In this document: positions 55,213 through 64,000 of the stretch, one piece after another | Layout of the letters: each line of letters opens with the position of its first letter | Numbering within the stretch: the first letter of the stretch is position 1 | NCBI GenBank assembly: GCA_030528325.1 | Contig: JAUMZD010000006.1 | Span: 37,949-101,948, forward strand | Direction: 5' to 3' | Length of the DNA stretch: 64,000 nt | Origin: Lautropia sp. | GTDB lineage: Bacteria; Pseudomonadota; Gammaproteobacteria; Burkholderiales; Burkholderiaceae_E | Program-made: the position numbers and the translations under genes | The notes under the pieces: generated by a model | What the model was told of the DNA's origin: nothing | What the model saw: the letters and a program-made list of their open reading frames with translations, nothing else | The model's database searches: none

Positions 55213-55953
55213 TCAGGCCGCCGGGGCCGGATCGGCCGGCAGGGCGCGCGACAGGGCCGAACCCGCCATGTCGGCCAGCTGCTCCAGCACCACCGTCCCC
55301 ATGCCCAGCTGAAAGCGATCCGGATCGTCACTGGCCAGCACCAGGAGGCCAAAGGCCCGGGTGTCGTTTCCGGCCCGCAACGGCATCACCGCTACCGAAG
55401 CCACGCTCGCCCCCCTGTCCGGAAACCAGCCGGCGATCTCGTCCATCGTGCTGGGGCCGCAATAGGGGTGATCCAGCCGGTCAGCCCATTGCTGGAGTTT
55501 CGTGGACACCGGCCCGGTGGACGTTTCCGGCATCGGCAGATCTGCCCACAGTCGTACCAGCACGGCCGGCACATCGAAACCCTTTTTCAGGTTGGCCACC
55601 AGGATGCCGGGCAACCGGGCCGGATCACGTTCGCCCAGCATCGCATGACTGAGGGCCTGCATTTTCATCGACAGCGCATCGTTCTCCCGACCAATGCGCA
55701 GGAAGTCGGCCAGACGTTTCTCCAGCCGGCGATTCTCGTCACGCAGCACGGCCACCTGACGCTCGATCAGCGAAATGGCCCGCCCGCCGTGTGGATGCTT
55801 CAGCGTCAACCCGCTCAGCAGATCCCGATGCTGCTCGAAGAATTCCGGGTGTTTCTGAAGCCAGGCGGCAACCTGCCCGGCATCGAGCGCCGGCCGGACA
55901 TCCTCGCCGTTGCCATGACCTCCGTGACCATCGTTCATCGTGGCAGATCCCAT
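55213..55953 (-). CDS. DUF484 family (GAF-like) protein
   Basis: A 246-residue protein of the DUF484 family, usually found upstream of xerC. It opens with VAAWLQKHPEFFEQHRDLLSG, a family signature, followed by HGGRAISLIERQVAVLRDEN, a coiled coil, and a GAF-like part (PYCGPSTMDEI, ASVAVMPLRAG, FGLLVLASDD). The ATG at 55953 follows GAGGTGAGG at about 6 nt; the open frame upstream runs through the palindromic repeat at 55979 and is not coding. Function is unknown in the family. It lies between dapF and xerC on the minus strand. Confidence 0.85.
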   Translation of the reverse strand: MGSATMNDGHGGHGNGEDVRPALDAGQVAAWLQKHPEFFEQHRDLLSGLTLKHPHGGRAISLIERQVAVLRDENRRLEKRLADFLRIGRENDALSMKMQALSHAMLGERDPARLPGILVANLKKGFDVPAVLVRLWADLPMPETSTGPVSTKLQQWADRLDHPYCGPSTMDEIAGWFPDRGASVASVAVMPLRAGNDTRAFGLLVLASDDPDRFQLGMGTVVLEQLADMAGSALSRALPADPAPAA

Positions 55954-55978
55954 CCCGTACCTCACCTCAAAAACACCC

Positions 55979-56035
55979 CAGGGGCTTGGGCGGCAGGAAA
56001 GTCGCGGACTGCAAACCGGCCGCCCAAGCTCCCAG
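55979..56035. repeat. Intergenic palindromic repeat copy C
   Basis: Arms GGGGCTTGGGCGGC (55981-55994) and GCCGCCCAAGCTCCC (56019-56033) are inverted with one mismatch; the core AGGAAAGTCGCGGACTGCAA differs by one base from copy B. It sits in the 109-bp gap between the dapF stop and the DUF484 start, so the transcript of both genes would carry the hairpin. Confidence 0.85.
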
Positions 56036-56062
56036 GCCATCGACCGGCCCCCCGGCAACTGA

Positions 56063-56974
56063 TCATGGCAGAGCCGGTACATCCACCTCGGTCGTGAATA
56101 CCGTCACGGCCGGGCCCGTCATCAGCACCGGTGCTGCCTGCCCCGCCGAGGCCGCCCAGCGAATGCGCAGGTCGCCGCCGCGTGCATGAACCAGCACCTC
56201 CTCGTCCAGCAGCCCCTGCCGGATGCCGGCCACGACCGCCGCACAGGCGCCGGTTCCGCAGGCCAGCGTCTCGCCGGCGCCCCGCTCGAACACCCGCAGC
56301 GCCACCTCGCGCCGGGACAGGACCTGCATGAAACCGGCATTGACCCGGGCGGGGAAACGTACATGATGCTCGATCAGCGGCCCTTCCTCCGCCACCGGCG
56401 CCTGTTCGGCATCCGGCACCACCTGCACGGCATGCGGATTACCCATCGAGACCAGCGCCACCCACCGGATTCTGCGCTCACCGCCCGACAGATCGAGCAC
56501 CAGCGGCCACAGCATCGCCTCCCCCTTCGCCTCGGGCACCAGCCCATCGGTGGTGAAAGGCAGGGCGGCCGGCTCGAAGGAAGGCGCCCCCATGTCGACC
56601 TGGACCTGGCCATCGGGCATCAACCTGGGCTGGATGATGCCACCCCGGGTCAGCACCCGGATGGCGGTTCTGTCGGTCAGACCCTGATCATGGACGAAAC
56701 GTACGAAGCAGCGCGCCCCGTTGCCACACTGCTCGACCTCCTGTCCGTCGGCATTGATGATCCGGTAGACGAAATCCAGCCCTTCCGGCCCGGCCGCACG
56801 CTGCTGTTCGGGTGTCGGACGCTGGACGACCAGGATCTGATCCGCCCCCACCCCACGGTGACGGTCGGCCAGCCAGCGCCACTGGGCCAATGTCAGCCCG
56901 GGCATGCCGGCCGTGGCGTCGATCACCACGAAATCATTGGCAGCCCCGTGCATCTTCGTGATCTTCAACTTCAT
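56063..56974 (-). CDS. dapF: Diaminopimelate epimerase
   Basis: A 303-residue PLP-independent epimerase that converts LL- to meso-diaminopimelate for lysine and peptidoglycan synthesis. The two active-site cysteines are in [10 protein letters not shown] near residue 85 and in [14 protein letters not shown] near residue 242. Also visible are [12 protein letters not shown] at the start and [11 protein letters not shown]. It overlaps the upstream acyltransferase gene by 4 bp (ATGA). Confidence 0.96.
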   Translation of the reverse strand: MKLKITKMHGAANDFVVIDATAGMPGLTLAQWRWLADRHRGVGADQILVVQRPTPEQQRAAGPEGLDFVYRIINADGQEVEQCGNGARCFVRFVHDQGLTDRTAIRVLTRGGIIQPRLMPDGQVQVDMGAPSFEPAALPFTTDGLVPEAKGEAMLWPLVLDLSGGERRIRWVALVSMGNPHAVQVVPDAEQAPVAEEGPLIEHHVRFPARVNAGFMQVLSRREVALRVFERGAGETLACGTGACAAVVAGIRQGLLDEEVLVHARGGDLRIRWAASAGQAAPVLMTGPAVTVFTTEVDVPALP

Positions 56975-57855
56975 GCCTGCAGCTCCTTCCGGTAAGGATC
57001 GGGTTCTCCTTCAGGACGTGTCTTGAAGCGCTTGTGCGTCCACAGGTACTGCGGCAGCATCTCCAGCACACGCGCCTCGATGAAGGCATTCATCTGCCGG
57101 GTGGCAGCCTCGATGTCATCGCCCGGATAGCCCTCCCAGGCCGGGTAGAAGCGCGTCACATAGCCCTCGTCGGTCATGCGCGTGACGCAGGGCACCACCT
57201 TCGCGCCCGTCAGCTCGGCCAGACGGGCCACCGAGGGCACCGTGGCCGCCGGCACCCCGAAGAAAGGCACGAACAGCGAATCGCGCGCCCCCAGATCCAT
57301 GTCCGGCAGGAAGTAGAAGGGCAGGCCCTCCCGGAGTTTGCGGATGGCGCCTCGCAGCCCATCCTGCCGCACGAGCAGCGTGGCGCCACTGAAACGGCTG
57401 CGCCCCTCGCGCATCGCCTCGTTGAACACCTTGTTCTTCTGGTTGGCGAACATCGTGAACATCGTGTGGTCGATGGTCAGACGGGTGCCACCAGCATCCA
57501 TCCCCAGAAAATGTGGGGCCAGCAGGATCACCGGCTTGCCCTGAAGGGCGTCGAAATGATGCACGTCCTCGAGCCTGACCATCTTCAGGATGCGCTCGGG
57601 GGGCTGGTACCACAGCACGAAACGATCCAGAAAGCTGCGGGCGAAGAACTGGCAGTGCGACCGGATGATGGCGGCCCGCCCGGCCGCGTTCATTTCTGGA
57701 AAGCACAGCCTCAGATTCACGTCCGCGATCCGCCGGCGCTCTCTGGCGCCGTGATAGAGCAGGATGCCTGCCACATTGCCCAGGCGTCTGAGCCAGGCAT
57801 AGGGCAGATTCGAAAGCAGGCGGAAGAAAGCCAGCGACAACCGGGACAGGTTCAC
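56971..57855 (-). CDS. LpxL/HtrB-type lipid A acyltransferase, copy 1 (H-x4-D)
   Basis: A 294-residue inner-membrane acyltransferase. The catalytic H-x4-D motif reads APHFLGMD near residue 112, and a hydrophobic N-terminus ([18 protein letters not shown]) anchors it. [18 protein letters not shown] and [13 protein letters not shown] match the LpxL family. It transfers a secondary acyl chain to lipid IV-A or Kdo2-lipid A. It overlaps both dapF and the second acyltransferase gene by 4 bp, an operon tied to the cell envelope. Confidence 0.9.
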   Translation of the reverse strand: MNLSRLSLAFFRLLSNLPYAWLRRLGNVAGILLYHGARERRRIADVNLRLCFPEMNAAGRAAIIRSHCQFFARSFLDRFVLWYQPPERILKMVRLEDVHHFDALQGKPVILLAPHFLGMDAGGTRLTIDHTMFTMFANQKNKVFNEAMREGRSRFSGATLLVRQDGLRGAIRKLREGLPFYFLPDMDLGARDSLFVPFFGVPAATVPSVARLAELTGAKVVPCVTRMTDEGYVTRFYPAWEGYPGDDIEAATRQMNAFIEARVLEMLPQYLWTHKRFKTRPEGEPDPYRKELQA

Positions 57856-58823
57856 GGGTGCATGCCTCCCGGGCCCGGCGCCTCGGCAGGTACGGGCGAA
57901 GGGGATGGCACGGTGTGCTCACCCGATGCCCGCGCCTCGGGCGGCGTCACACCCCCCGGCACCTTGTAGCGGTTGTAGTTCCAGACGTACTGTTCGGGAT
58001 GACGGCGAATCAGCGATTCGATCCGCCGGTTGATGGCCTCGGGTGTCGGCAGCTCGTCCATCTCCTCGACTTCCATGTCCCAGCCCTGACCGCCGGGACG
58101 ACGCCACACCCCCAGCAGACAGACCCGCGCCCCCGTCTTCTCGACAAGGCGCTGGGGCAGCGTCATCGTGTAGGCAGGCCGACCAAAGAAATCGGCCCAC
58201 CGGCCATCGCCGTCGGAGGGCACCTGATCAGGCAGGATGCCGATGGCCTCGCCCCGCTTCAGGGCTCGCAGGAGCGAACGGACACCGGCCGTATCGGCCG
58301 CAGCCGGCGTCACCCCGGACTGCGTCCTCGCCACCTTCAACAGGTCATGCAGGGCCGCCTGTTTGGGGGCCTTGTACAGCACCGTGATCGGCGCAGTGGC
58401 CCCGTAGGCACGTGCCCCCATTTCGAAACAGCCGATGTGCGGCGTGAGGATCAACAGGCCCCGCCCGTCACCGCTGGCCTGACGGGCCAGCGTCTCCTGG
58501 GCCAGACGGGTCATGGCCTGATGGTCGCTGCGCGCCAGCAGATCAGTGTCGCTTCTGAACCACACATAGGCACTCTCCAGCGCCGCCTTGCCGGCTGCTG
58601 CCGCACTTTTCCAGGCCAGTTTCCAGCTGTACAGTGCCGCCCTTTCGAGATTGGCGCGCGTCTTGGCGCGCATGCCGCTGCTCAGCAGATAGACCATGCG
58701 CCCCGCGCAGCTGCCGGCGGCATGCAGCACCGGCAAAGGCAGGCATGCCAAGGCTTTCACCCCCTTGATCAGCAGGGAAGAAACATGGCTGGTGTGATTG
58801 ATTTCCGTCGCTGGAGAAGTCAC
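57852..58823 (-). CDS. LpxL/HtrB-type lipid A acyltransferase, copy 2 (H-x4-E)
   Basis: A 323-residue paralogue of the preceding protein. Its motif reads LTPHIGCFEMG near residue 128, with Glu in place of Asp, a variant known in the family. IGILPDQVPSDGDGRWADFF and RHPEQYVWNYNRYK are conserved. The last ~40 residues (PPEARASGEHTVPSPSP...) form a Pro-rich tail beyond the usual end. It is the first gene of the lpxL-lpxL-dapF-DUF484-xerC run and is divergent from metK. Confidence 0.88.
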   Translation of the reverse strand: MTSPATEINHTSHVSSLLIKGVKALACLPLPVLHAAGSCAGRMVYLLSSGMRAKTRANLERAALYSWKLAWKSAAAAGKAALESAYVWFRSDTDLLARSDHQAMTRLAQETLARQASGDGRGLLILTPHIGCFEMGARAYGATAPITVLYKAPKQAALHDLLKVARTQSGVTPAAADTAGVRSLLRALKRGEAIGILPDQVPSDGDGRWADFFGRPAYTMTLPQRLVEKTGARVCLLGVWRRPGGQGWDMEVEEMDELPTPEAINRRIESLIRRHPEQYVWNYNRYKVPGGVTPPEARASGEHTVPSPSPVPAEAPGPGGMHP

Positions 58824-58829
58824 CGTCGC

Positions 58830-59053
58830 TATAATTTACGAGGCCACCGAGTTAATTGGGACAACTTGCGGGGTGGCGAAAGGCCCGACGCACCATGCGC
58901 ACGGGCCTCTATATTGCAACAGTTTCGTGTCTTCCGCTAAAGCGTCGCGGCTTCCCAAGAAGCTGGCAACGCCGGCGCCCTCCCGGGCCAGACAAGCCCG
59001 GATCGGTGTCGGGCCCAACGCCCTCTCAACACACCGGGAATGCCCATCAATCT
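58830..59053 (+). promoter_or_regulatory. metK promoter and long structured leader
   Basis: TATAAT at 58830-58835 is a perfect -10 box, with a weak -35. If used, it makes a leader of about 210 nt. The leader can fold: CCACC/GGTGG (58844/58872) around AGTT/AACT (58850/58863), then AGGCCCG/CGGGCCT (58881/58902) around CGCA/TGCG. GAGGCC (58840) can instead pair with GGCCTC (58904), which would be mutually exclusive. No T-run follows. This may be a SAM-cycle regulatory element of unrecognised type. Confidence 0.4.
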
Positions 59054-60217
59054 ATGAGCGAATACCTCTTCACCTCCGAATCCGTTTCCGAAGGTCACCC
59101 CGACAAGGTGGCCGACCAGATCTCCGACGCCATCCTGGACGCGCTGCTGGCCCAGGATCCCTCCTCCCGCGTGGCTGCGGAAACCCTGTGCACCACCGGT
59201 CTGGTGCTGCTGGCCGGTGAAATCACCTCCAAGGCCAACATCGACTACATCAACGTCGCCCGCGACACGATCCGGAAGATCGGTTACGACAACACCGACT
59301 ACGGCATCGACTACAAGGGCTGCTCGGTTCAGGTGGCCTACGACAAGCAGAGCCCGGACATCGCCCAGGGCGTCGACCGGGCCGAAGACGACAACCTCGA
59401 CCAGGGCGCCGGTGACCAGGGCCTGATGTTCGGCTATGCCTGCGACGAAACCCCGGTGCTGATGCCGGCCGCCATCCACTACGCCCACCGCATCGTCGAA
59501 CGTCAGGCCCAGCTGCGCCGTGATGGCCGCCTGCCCTGGCTGCGCCCGGATGCCAAGTCGCAGGTGACGCTGCGCTACGTCGACGGCAAGCCCCACTCGA
59601 TCGAGACCATCGTGCTGTCCACCCAGCACCACCCCGAAATCGGCCAGAAGGATCTGAAAGAGGCCGTGATCGAGGAGATCATCAAGCCGATCCTGCCGGC
59701 TGAGCTGGTCAAGGGTGACATCAAGTACCTGATCAACCCCACCGGCCGCTTCGTCATCGGCGGCCCGCAGGGCGACTGCGGCCTGACCGGTCGCAAGATC
59801 ATCGTCGACACCTACGGTGGTGCCGCGCCCCACGGTGGTGGCGCCTTCTCGGGCAAGGATCCCTCCAAGGTCGACCGCTCAGCCGCCTACGCCGCCCGTT
59901 ATGTCGCCAAGAACATCGTGGCAGCCGGTCTGGCCAAGAAGTGCCTGGTACAGGTCAGCTATGCCATCGGTGTGGCCCAGCCCACCTCGGTGCTCGTCAC
60001 CACGCAGGGCACCGGCCTGGTCTCCGACGAGAAGCTGGCCGAACTGGTGCGCAAGCACTTCGACCTGCGTCCGAAGGGCATCGTGCAGATGCTCGACCTG
60101 CTGCGCCCGATCTACAGCAAGTCGGCCGCCTATGGTCACTTCGGCCGCGAAGAGCCCGAGTTCTCGTGGGAGGCCACCGACAAGGCCGCCATCCTGCGTG
60201 CCGACGCGGGGCTCTGA
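59054..60217 (+). CDS. metK: S-adenosylmethionine synthase
   Basis: A 387-residue enzyme that makes SAM from methionine and ATP. Motifs are [22 protein letters not shown] at the start, [10 protein letters not shown] near residue 116, [22 protein letters not shown] and the C-terminal [12 protein letters not shown] start at the ATG at 59054; the frame extends 66 codons upstream through the structured leader and lacks similarity. The gene lies 423 bp before ahcY, with which it shares the SAM cycle. Confidence 0.97.
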   Translation: MSEYLFTSESVSEGHPDKVADQISDAILDALLAQDPSSRVAAETLCTTGLVLLAGEITSKANIDYINVARDTIRKIGYDNTDYGIDYKGCSVQVAYDKQSPDIAQGVDRAEDDNLDQGAGDQGLMFGYACDETPVLMPAAIHYAHRIVERQAQLRRDGRLPWLRPDAKSQVTLRYVDGKPHSIETIVLSTQHHPEIGQKDLKEAVIEEIIKPILPAELVKGDIKYLINPTGRFVIGGPQGDCGLTGRKIIVDTYGGAAPHGGGAFSGKDPSKVDRSAAYAARYVAKNIVAAGLAKKCLVQVSYAIGVAQPTSVLVTTQGTGLVSDEKLAELVRKHFDLRPKGIVQMLDLLRPIYSKSAAYGHFGREEPEFSWEATDKAAILRADAGL

Positions 60218-60317
60218 GGCCAGGGCCAACCTCGTCCAGCCGCCATGTCCTCACCGGTTCAGGCGCTGCCGGCCGTCCGCTCATCCGGAAGGCCGGCAAG
60301 CTGTCTGAACCTGGGAG

Positions 60318-60385
60318 ATTGGGCGGCAGGAATCGGGGGCAAAATGGGCCGGCGCGGTCGCTGCAGCCCGGGTGCCCGGGCCGTT
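60318..60385. repeat. Divergent palindromic repeat copy D
   Basis: GGGAGATTGGGCGGCAGGAATCG (60321-) resembles the left end of the repeat family. It is followed by GCAAAATGGGCCGGCGCGG (19 bases), which also occurs inside copy A near 26841-26860, and then by TGCAGCCCG. A GGCCCGGG-type end replaces the usual right arm, so the copy looks truncated or rearranged. It lies between metK and the ahcY promoter. Confidence 0.6.
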
Positions 60386-60433
60386 GCATGACTGCCACAC
60401 GGTGCCGCGATGGAGGCAAACGGTGGCAGGCCA

Positions 60434-60464
60434 TGCACAACACCCCGGCTGGTGGCCCTATAAT
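60434..60464 (+). promoter_or_regulatory. ahcY promoter candidate
   Basis: TATAAT at 60459-60464 is a perfect -10 box; the -35 is weak (TGCACA at about 60434, 19-nt spacing). Transcription would start near 60471, about 12 nt before the SAH riboswitch, so the -10 and the aptamer support each other. Confidence 0.5.
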
Positions 60465-60481
60465 CACCCTAACCCGATCAG

Positions 60482-60549
60482 ATCGAGAAGCGTTGCGACC
60501 AGTCCCGCTGGCCAGGCTCGACCTGATTGAAAGCAGAACGACGCTTGCA
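60482..60549 (+). promoter_or_regulatory. SAH riboswitch upstream of ahcY
   Basis: The sequence fits the S-adenosylhomocysteine riboswitch (Rfam SAH_riboswitch, RF01057). TCGAG (60483-60487) pairs with CTCGA (60517-60521), CCAG (60499-60502) with CTGG (60508-60511), and AAGCGT (60488-60493) with ACGCTT (60541-60546). Conserved bases AGCGTTGCGAC, GCCAGGCTCGA and AACGACGCTT are all present. Its 3' strand overlaps an intrinsic terminator, so SAH binding should prevent termination and switch ahcY on. Confidence 0.9.
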
Positions 60550-60581
60550 TCCCCTTGAAACGGTGCAGGCGTCTTTTTTTT
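60540..60581 (+). terminator. Regulated intrinsic terminator of the SAH riboswitch
   Basis: GACGCTTGCATC (60540-60551) pairs with GGTGCAGGCGTC (60562-60573), a 12-bp stem with wobble pairs and a 10-nt loop, followed by eight T (60574-60581). The left arm contains the ACGCTT needed for the riboswitch pseudoknot-type pairing, so the two structures exclude each other. Confidence 0.85.
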
Positions 60582-60640
60582 GCCTGCCGCCACGCCCGGC
60601 GCGCCTCGCTCGGCCGGACGTCATCACTACCGGAGCATTC

Positions 60641-62068
<1,428 letters not shown>

Positions 62069-62075
62069 TCCGTCC

Positions 62076-62981
62076 GTGTCACAGCCGATGCCCCCCATGC
62101 CCGACGCCTTGCGCCCCAGCCGTGCAGATGTGGCATTGGTGGCACGCGGGCTGGCGCGCTCCCGCACGCTGGCCCGCCGGCTGATCGAGGCCGGTGCCGT
62201 CCTGACCGACGCGCAGGGTGGCGAAGTGCCCGTGCAGCGGGCCTCGCAGCCCATCTACCCCGACCAGACACTGCGGGTGCTCGAAAGTGACACCGACCGC
62301 TATGTCTCCCGGGGCGGCAACAAGCTGGAAGCCGCCCTCGAAGAGGCCGGCATCGACTGCCACGGTCTGGATGCCCTCGATGTGGGCATGTCCACCGGCG
62401 GGTTCACGCACTGCCTGCTGATGCGGGGCATCCGTCAGGTGGTCGGCGTCGAAGTCGGACACAGCCAGCTGGCCGACCTGCTGCAGCGCGATCCGCGCGT
62501 GCGCTGCCTCGAACACACGCACATCCGCGAAGTCGGGCTGCCACAGCTCCATCTGCCGGATGGCACCGAGGCGACCGACGGCTTTGCGCTGATCGTCGTG
62601 GATCTGTCCTTCATCGCCGCCAGCCAGCTGCTGCTTCATCTGGCCACGCTGGCACGCCCCGGCGGCCGTCTGGTCTGCCTGATCAAGCCCCAGTTCGAAC
62701 TGGGGCCGGATGCCCTGAACAAGCAGGGCATCGTCCGCAAGGACGCCGATCTGGAGGGCCTGCGTCAGCACGTGATGCAGGCCGCCAGGCAGGCCGGTTG
62801 GCGTGCCGACGCGTGGCTGACCTGCGCGATCACCGGCGGGGACGGCAACCAGGAGTATTTCCTGATCGCCACCCGGCAGACGGCGCGCCCGATGGCGCAT
62901 GCATCCACAGCGCCCCGTGCCCCGCTCACCTCGACCGGGCCACACCCGGCCACACCAGGCACCTCGACAGGGCCTGCGTGA
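62076..62981 (+). CDS. TlyA family rRNA methyltransferase / hemolysin-like protein
   Basis: A 301-residue protein. An S4-like RNA-binding domain (ARSRTLARRLIEAGAVLTDA) at residues ~25-90 is followed by an FtsJ/RrmJ-like methyltransferase fold: YVSRGGNKLEAALEEAG, DALDVGMSTGGFTHCLL (SAM site) and IVVDLSFIAAS. It should 2'-O-methylate rRNA cytidines, as TlyA does. The start is GTG at 62076 or ATG at 62088 or 62097. The last ~30 residues (THP/SAP-rich) are a low-complexity tail. It follows ahcY by 7 bp, consistent with its use of SAM. Confidence 0.88.
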   Translation: MSQPMPPMPDALRPSRADVALVARGLARSRTLARRLIEAGAVLTDAQGGEVPVQRASQPIYPDQTLRVLESDTDRYVSRGGNKLEAALEEAGIDCHGLDALDVGMSTGGFTHCLLMRGIRQVVGVEVGHSQLADLLQRDPRVRCLEHTHIREVGLPQLHLPDGTEATDGFALIVVDLSFIAASQLLLHLATLARPGGRLVCLIKPQFELGPDALNKQGIVRKDADLEGLRQHVMQAARQAGWRADAWLTCAITGGDGNQEYFLIATRQTARPMAHASTAPRAPLTSTGPHPATPGTSTGPA

Positions 62982-63043
62982 CGCAGCACCGGAACGCCTC
63001 TCCGGCCCATTCCCGTCTTCCTGCTTCCTCTTTTCGTCGAAAC

Positions 63044-63922
63044 ATGAGTGCCAACGCCCCCACCCCACACACCCAGGCCGACGCCACGCCGACCGGCATC
63101 GGCCTGTCCTTTGAATTCTTCCCGCCAGCCACCGATGCCGGAGCCGAAAAACTGCGCGAGACACACCTGGCGCTGAAACAGCTGAACCCGGAGTATTTCA
63201 GCGTCACCTTCGGTGCCGGCGGCAGCACCCAGACCCGCACCGCGGAAACCGTTCAGGCCATCGCCGCCGCCGGCTCGCACGTGGCGCCACACCTCACCTG
63301 CGTGGGCGCCACCCGCGACAACATCCGTGAACTGCTCGACGACTACGGCGGTCAGGGCATCCGGCGCATCGTGGCACTGCGGGGCGACCTGCCCTCCGGC
63401 ATGGTCGGGCTGGGCGACTTCCACCACGCCAGCGATCTGGTACGCTTCATCCGGGAACACAGTGGGGACTGGTTCCACATCGAAGTGGCCGCTTACCCCG
63501 AAATGCACCCGCAGGCCGAATCACCGGATCGTGACCTGCAGCACTTCGTCGACAAGGTCGAGGCCGGCGCCAACTCGGCCATCACGCAGTATTTCTACAA
63601 CGCCGAAGCCTACTTCGATTTCGTCGAGCGCGCCCGGGCGGCCGGCGTCACGATCCCGATCGTGCCCGGTATCATGCCGATCCTGAACTACACGCAGCTG
63701 GCCCGCTTCTCCGACAACTGCGGCGCCGAAATTCCCCGCTGGGTACGTCTGCGTCTGGCCAGCTTCCACGATGATGTCGATTCACTGCGCGCCTTCGGCC
63801 ATGACGTGGTGGTCGAGCTGTGCCGCACGCTGCTGGCCGGTGGCGCACCGGGCCTGCATTTCTACACGATGAACCAGGCGGCCCCCTGCACCGCCATCTG
63901 GCAGGCGCTACGCAACGGCTGA
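63044..63922 (+). CDS. metF: Methylenetetrahydrofolate reductase
   Basis: A 292-residue flavoprotein that reduces 5,10-methylene-THF to 5-methyl-THF for methionine synthesis. Motifs are LSFEFFPPATDAGAEKL, FSVTFGAGGST, VAPHLTCVG, IVALRGDLP, IEVAAYPEMHPQA, ANSAITQYFYNAE and GIMPI. I start at the ATG at 63044; the open frame upstream runs antisense-like through tlyA. It ends the SAM-cycle cluster, with a palindromic repeat copy 28 bp after the stop. Confidence 0.95.
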   Translation: MSANAPTPHTQADATPTGIGLSFEFFPPATDAGAEKLRETHLALKQLNPEYFSVTFGAGGSTQTRTAETVQAIAAAGSHVAPHLTCVGATRDNIRELLDDYGGQGIRRIVALRGDLPSGMVGLGDFHHASDLVRFIREHSGDWFHIEVAAYPEMHPQAESPDRDLQHFVDKVEAGANSAITQYFYNAEAYFDFVERARAAGVTIPIVPGIMPILNYTQLARFSDNCGAEIPRWVRLRLASFHDDVDSLRAFGHDVVVELCRTLLAGGAPGLHFYTMNQAAPCTAIWQALRNG

Positions 63923-63950
63923 TCCTGCCGCCAGCCTGCCACTCCAGGAG

Positions 63951-64000
63951 CCTAGGAGCTTGGGCGGCAGGAAAGTCGCGGGCTGCAAACCGGCCGCGCC
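63951..64000. repeat. Palindromic repeat copy E, cut by window end
   Basis: CCTAGGAGCTTGGGCGGC followed by AGGAAAGTCGCGGGCTGCAAACCGGCCGCGCC matches the left arm and core of copy B without a mismatch. The right arm lies beyond the window. After CCGGCCGC the sequence reads GCC, as in copy A's reverse strand, so the full copy may be the longer variant. Confidence 0.8.

Overview
The window looks like chromosomal DNA of a GC-rich betaproteobacterium of the order Burkholderiales. The evidence is the core order on the right (slmA, argB, hslU-hslV, a STAS protein, dksA, a CobW-type GTPase, xerC, a DUF484 gene, dapF, two LpxL-type acyltransferases, metK, ahcY, tlyA, metF), a DksA that has lost its zinc cysteines, and a SAH riboswitch before ahcY. 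A Lautropia-like genus is possible, but I cannot fix it from sequence alone.

Positions 1 to about 43,000 form one large surface-polysaccharide locus. Block 1 (1-15272) has a leftward operon (WecA-like initiating transferase, GT4 glycosyltransferase, Wzz/tyrosine-kinase fusion, PHP phosphatase, and a formyltransferase/beta-propeller protein cut by the window edge). It diverges from a rightward operon (flippase, polymerase, TagA/WecG-type transferase, UDP-GlcNAc 2-epimerase, two alpha/beta hydrolases). Block 2 (14496-26286) has a second PHP phosphatase, a WbpB-like dehydrogenase, a second kinase fusion, a glycosyltransferase, a second flippase, a beta-helix protein, a second polymerase and a GT4. 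Block 3 (27063-40885) has WbpD- and WbpE-like enzymes, a third flippase, a third polymerase, a deacetylase and a GT4, closed by a strong terminator. Then come two tandem paralogous lipoproteins of unknown function, a PIG-L deacetylase, a GT4 and a WbpI-like epimerase. A secreted beta-propeller protein (41014-42924) ends the locus.

The genes suggest two or three Wzx/Wzy-dependent glycans made side by side, two of them with their own kinase/phosphatase regulatory pair. The scattered WbpB/E/D/I set would convert UDP-GlcNAcA to UDP-ManNAc3NAcA. The 6-dehydrogenase, the outer-membrane Wza channel and any exosortase are not in the window.

From 43,000 to 64,000 is housekeeping DNA. It ends in an S-adenosylmethionine cycle cluster: metK with a long structured leader, ahcY behind a SAH riboswitch whose 3' half overlaps an intrinsic terminator, tlyA and metF.

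The main non-coding signals are a family of intergenic palindromic repeats (five copies), a perfect 18-bp inverted repeat near 53.7 kb, and a TTTCTTACA-type motif before several polysaccharide genes. No rRNA, tRNA, CRISPR array or intact insertion sequence was seen.
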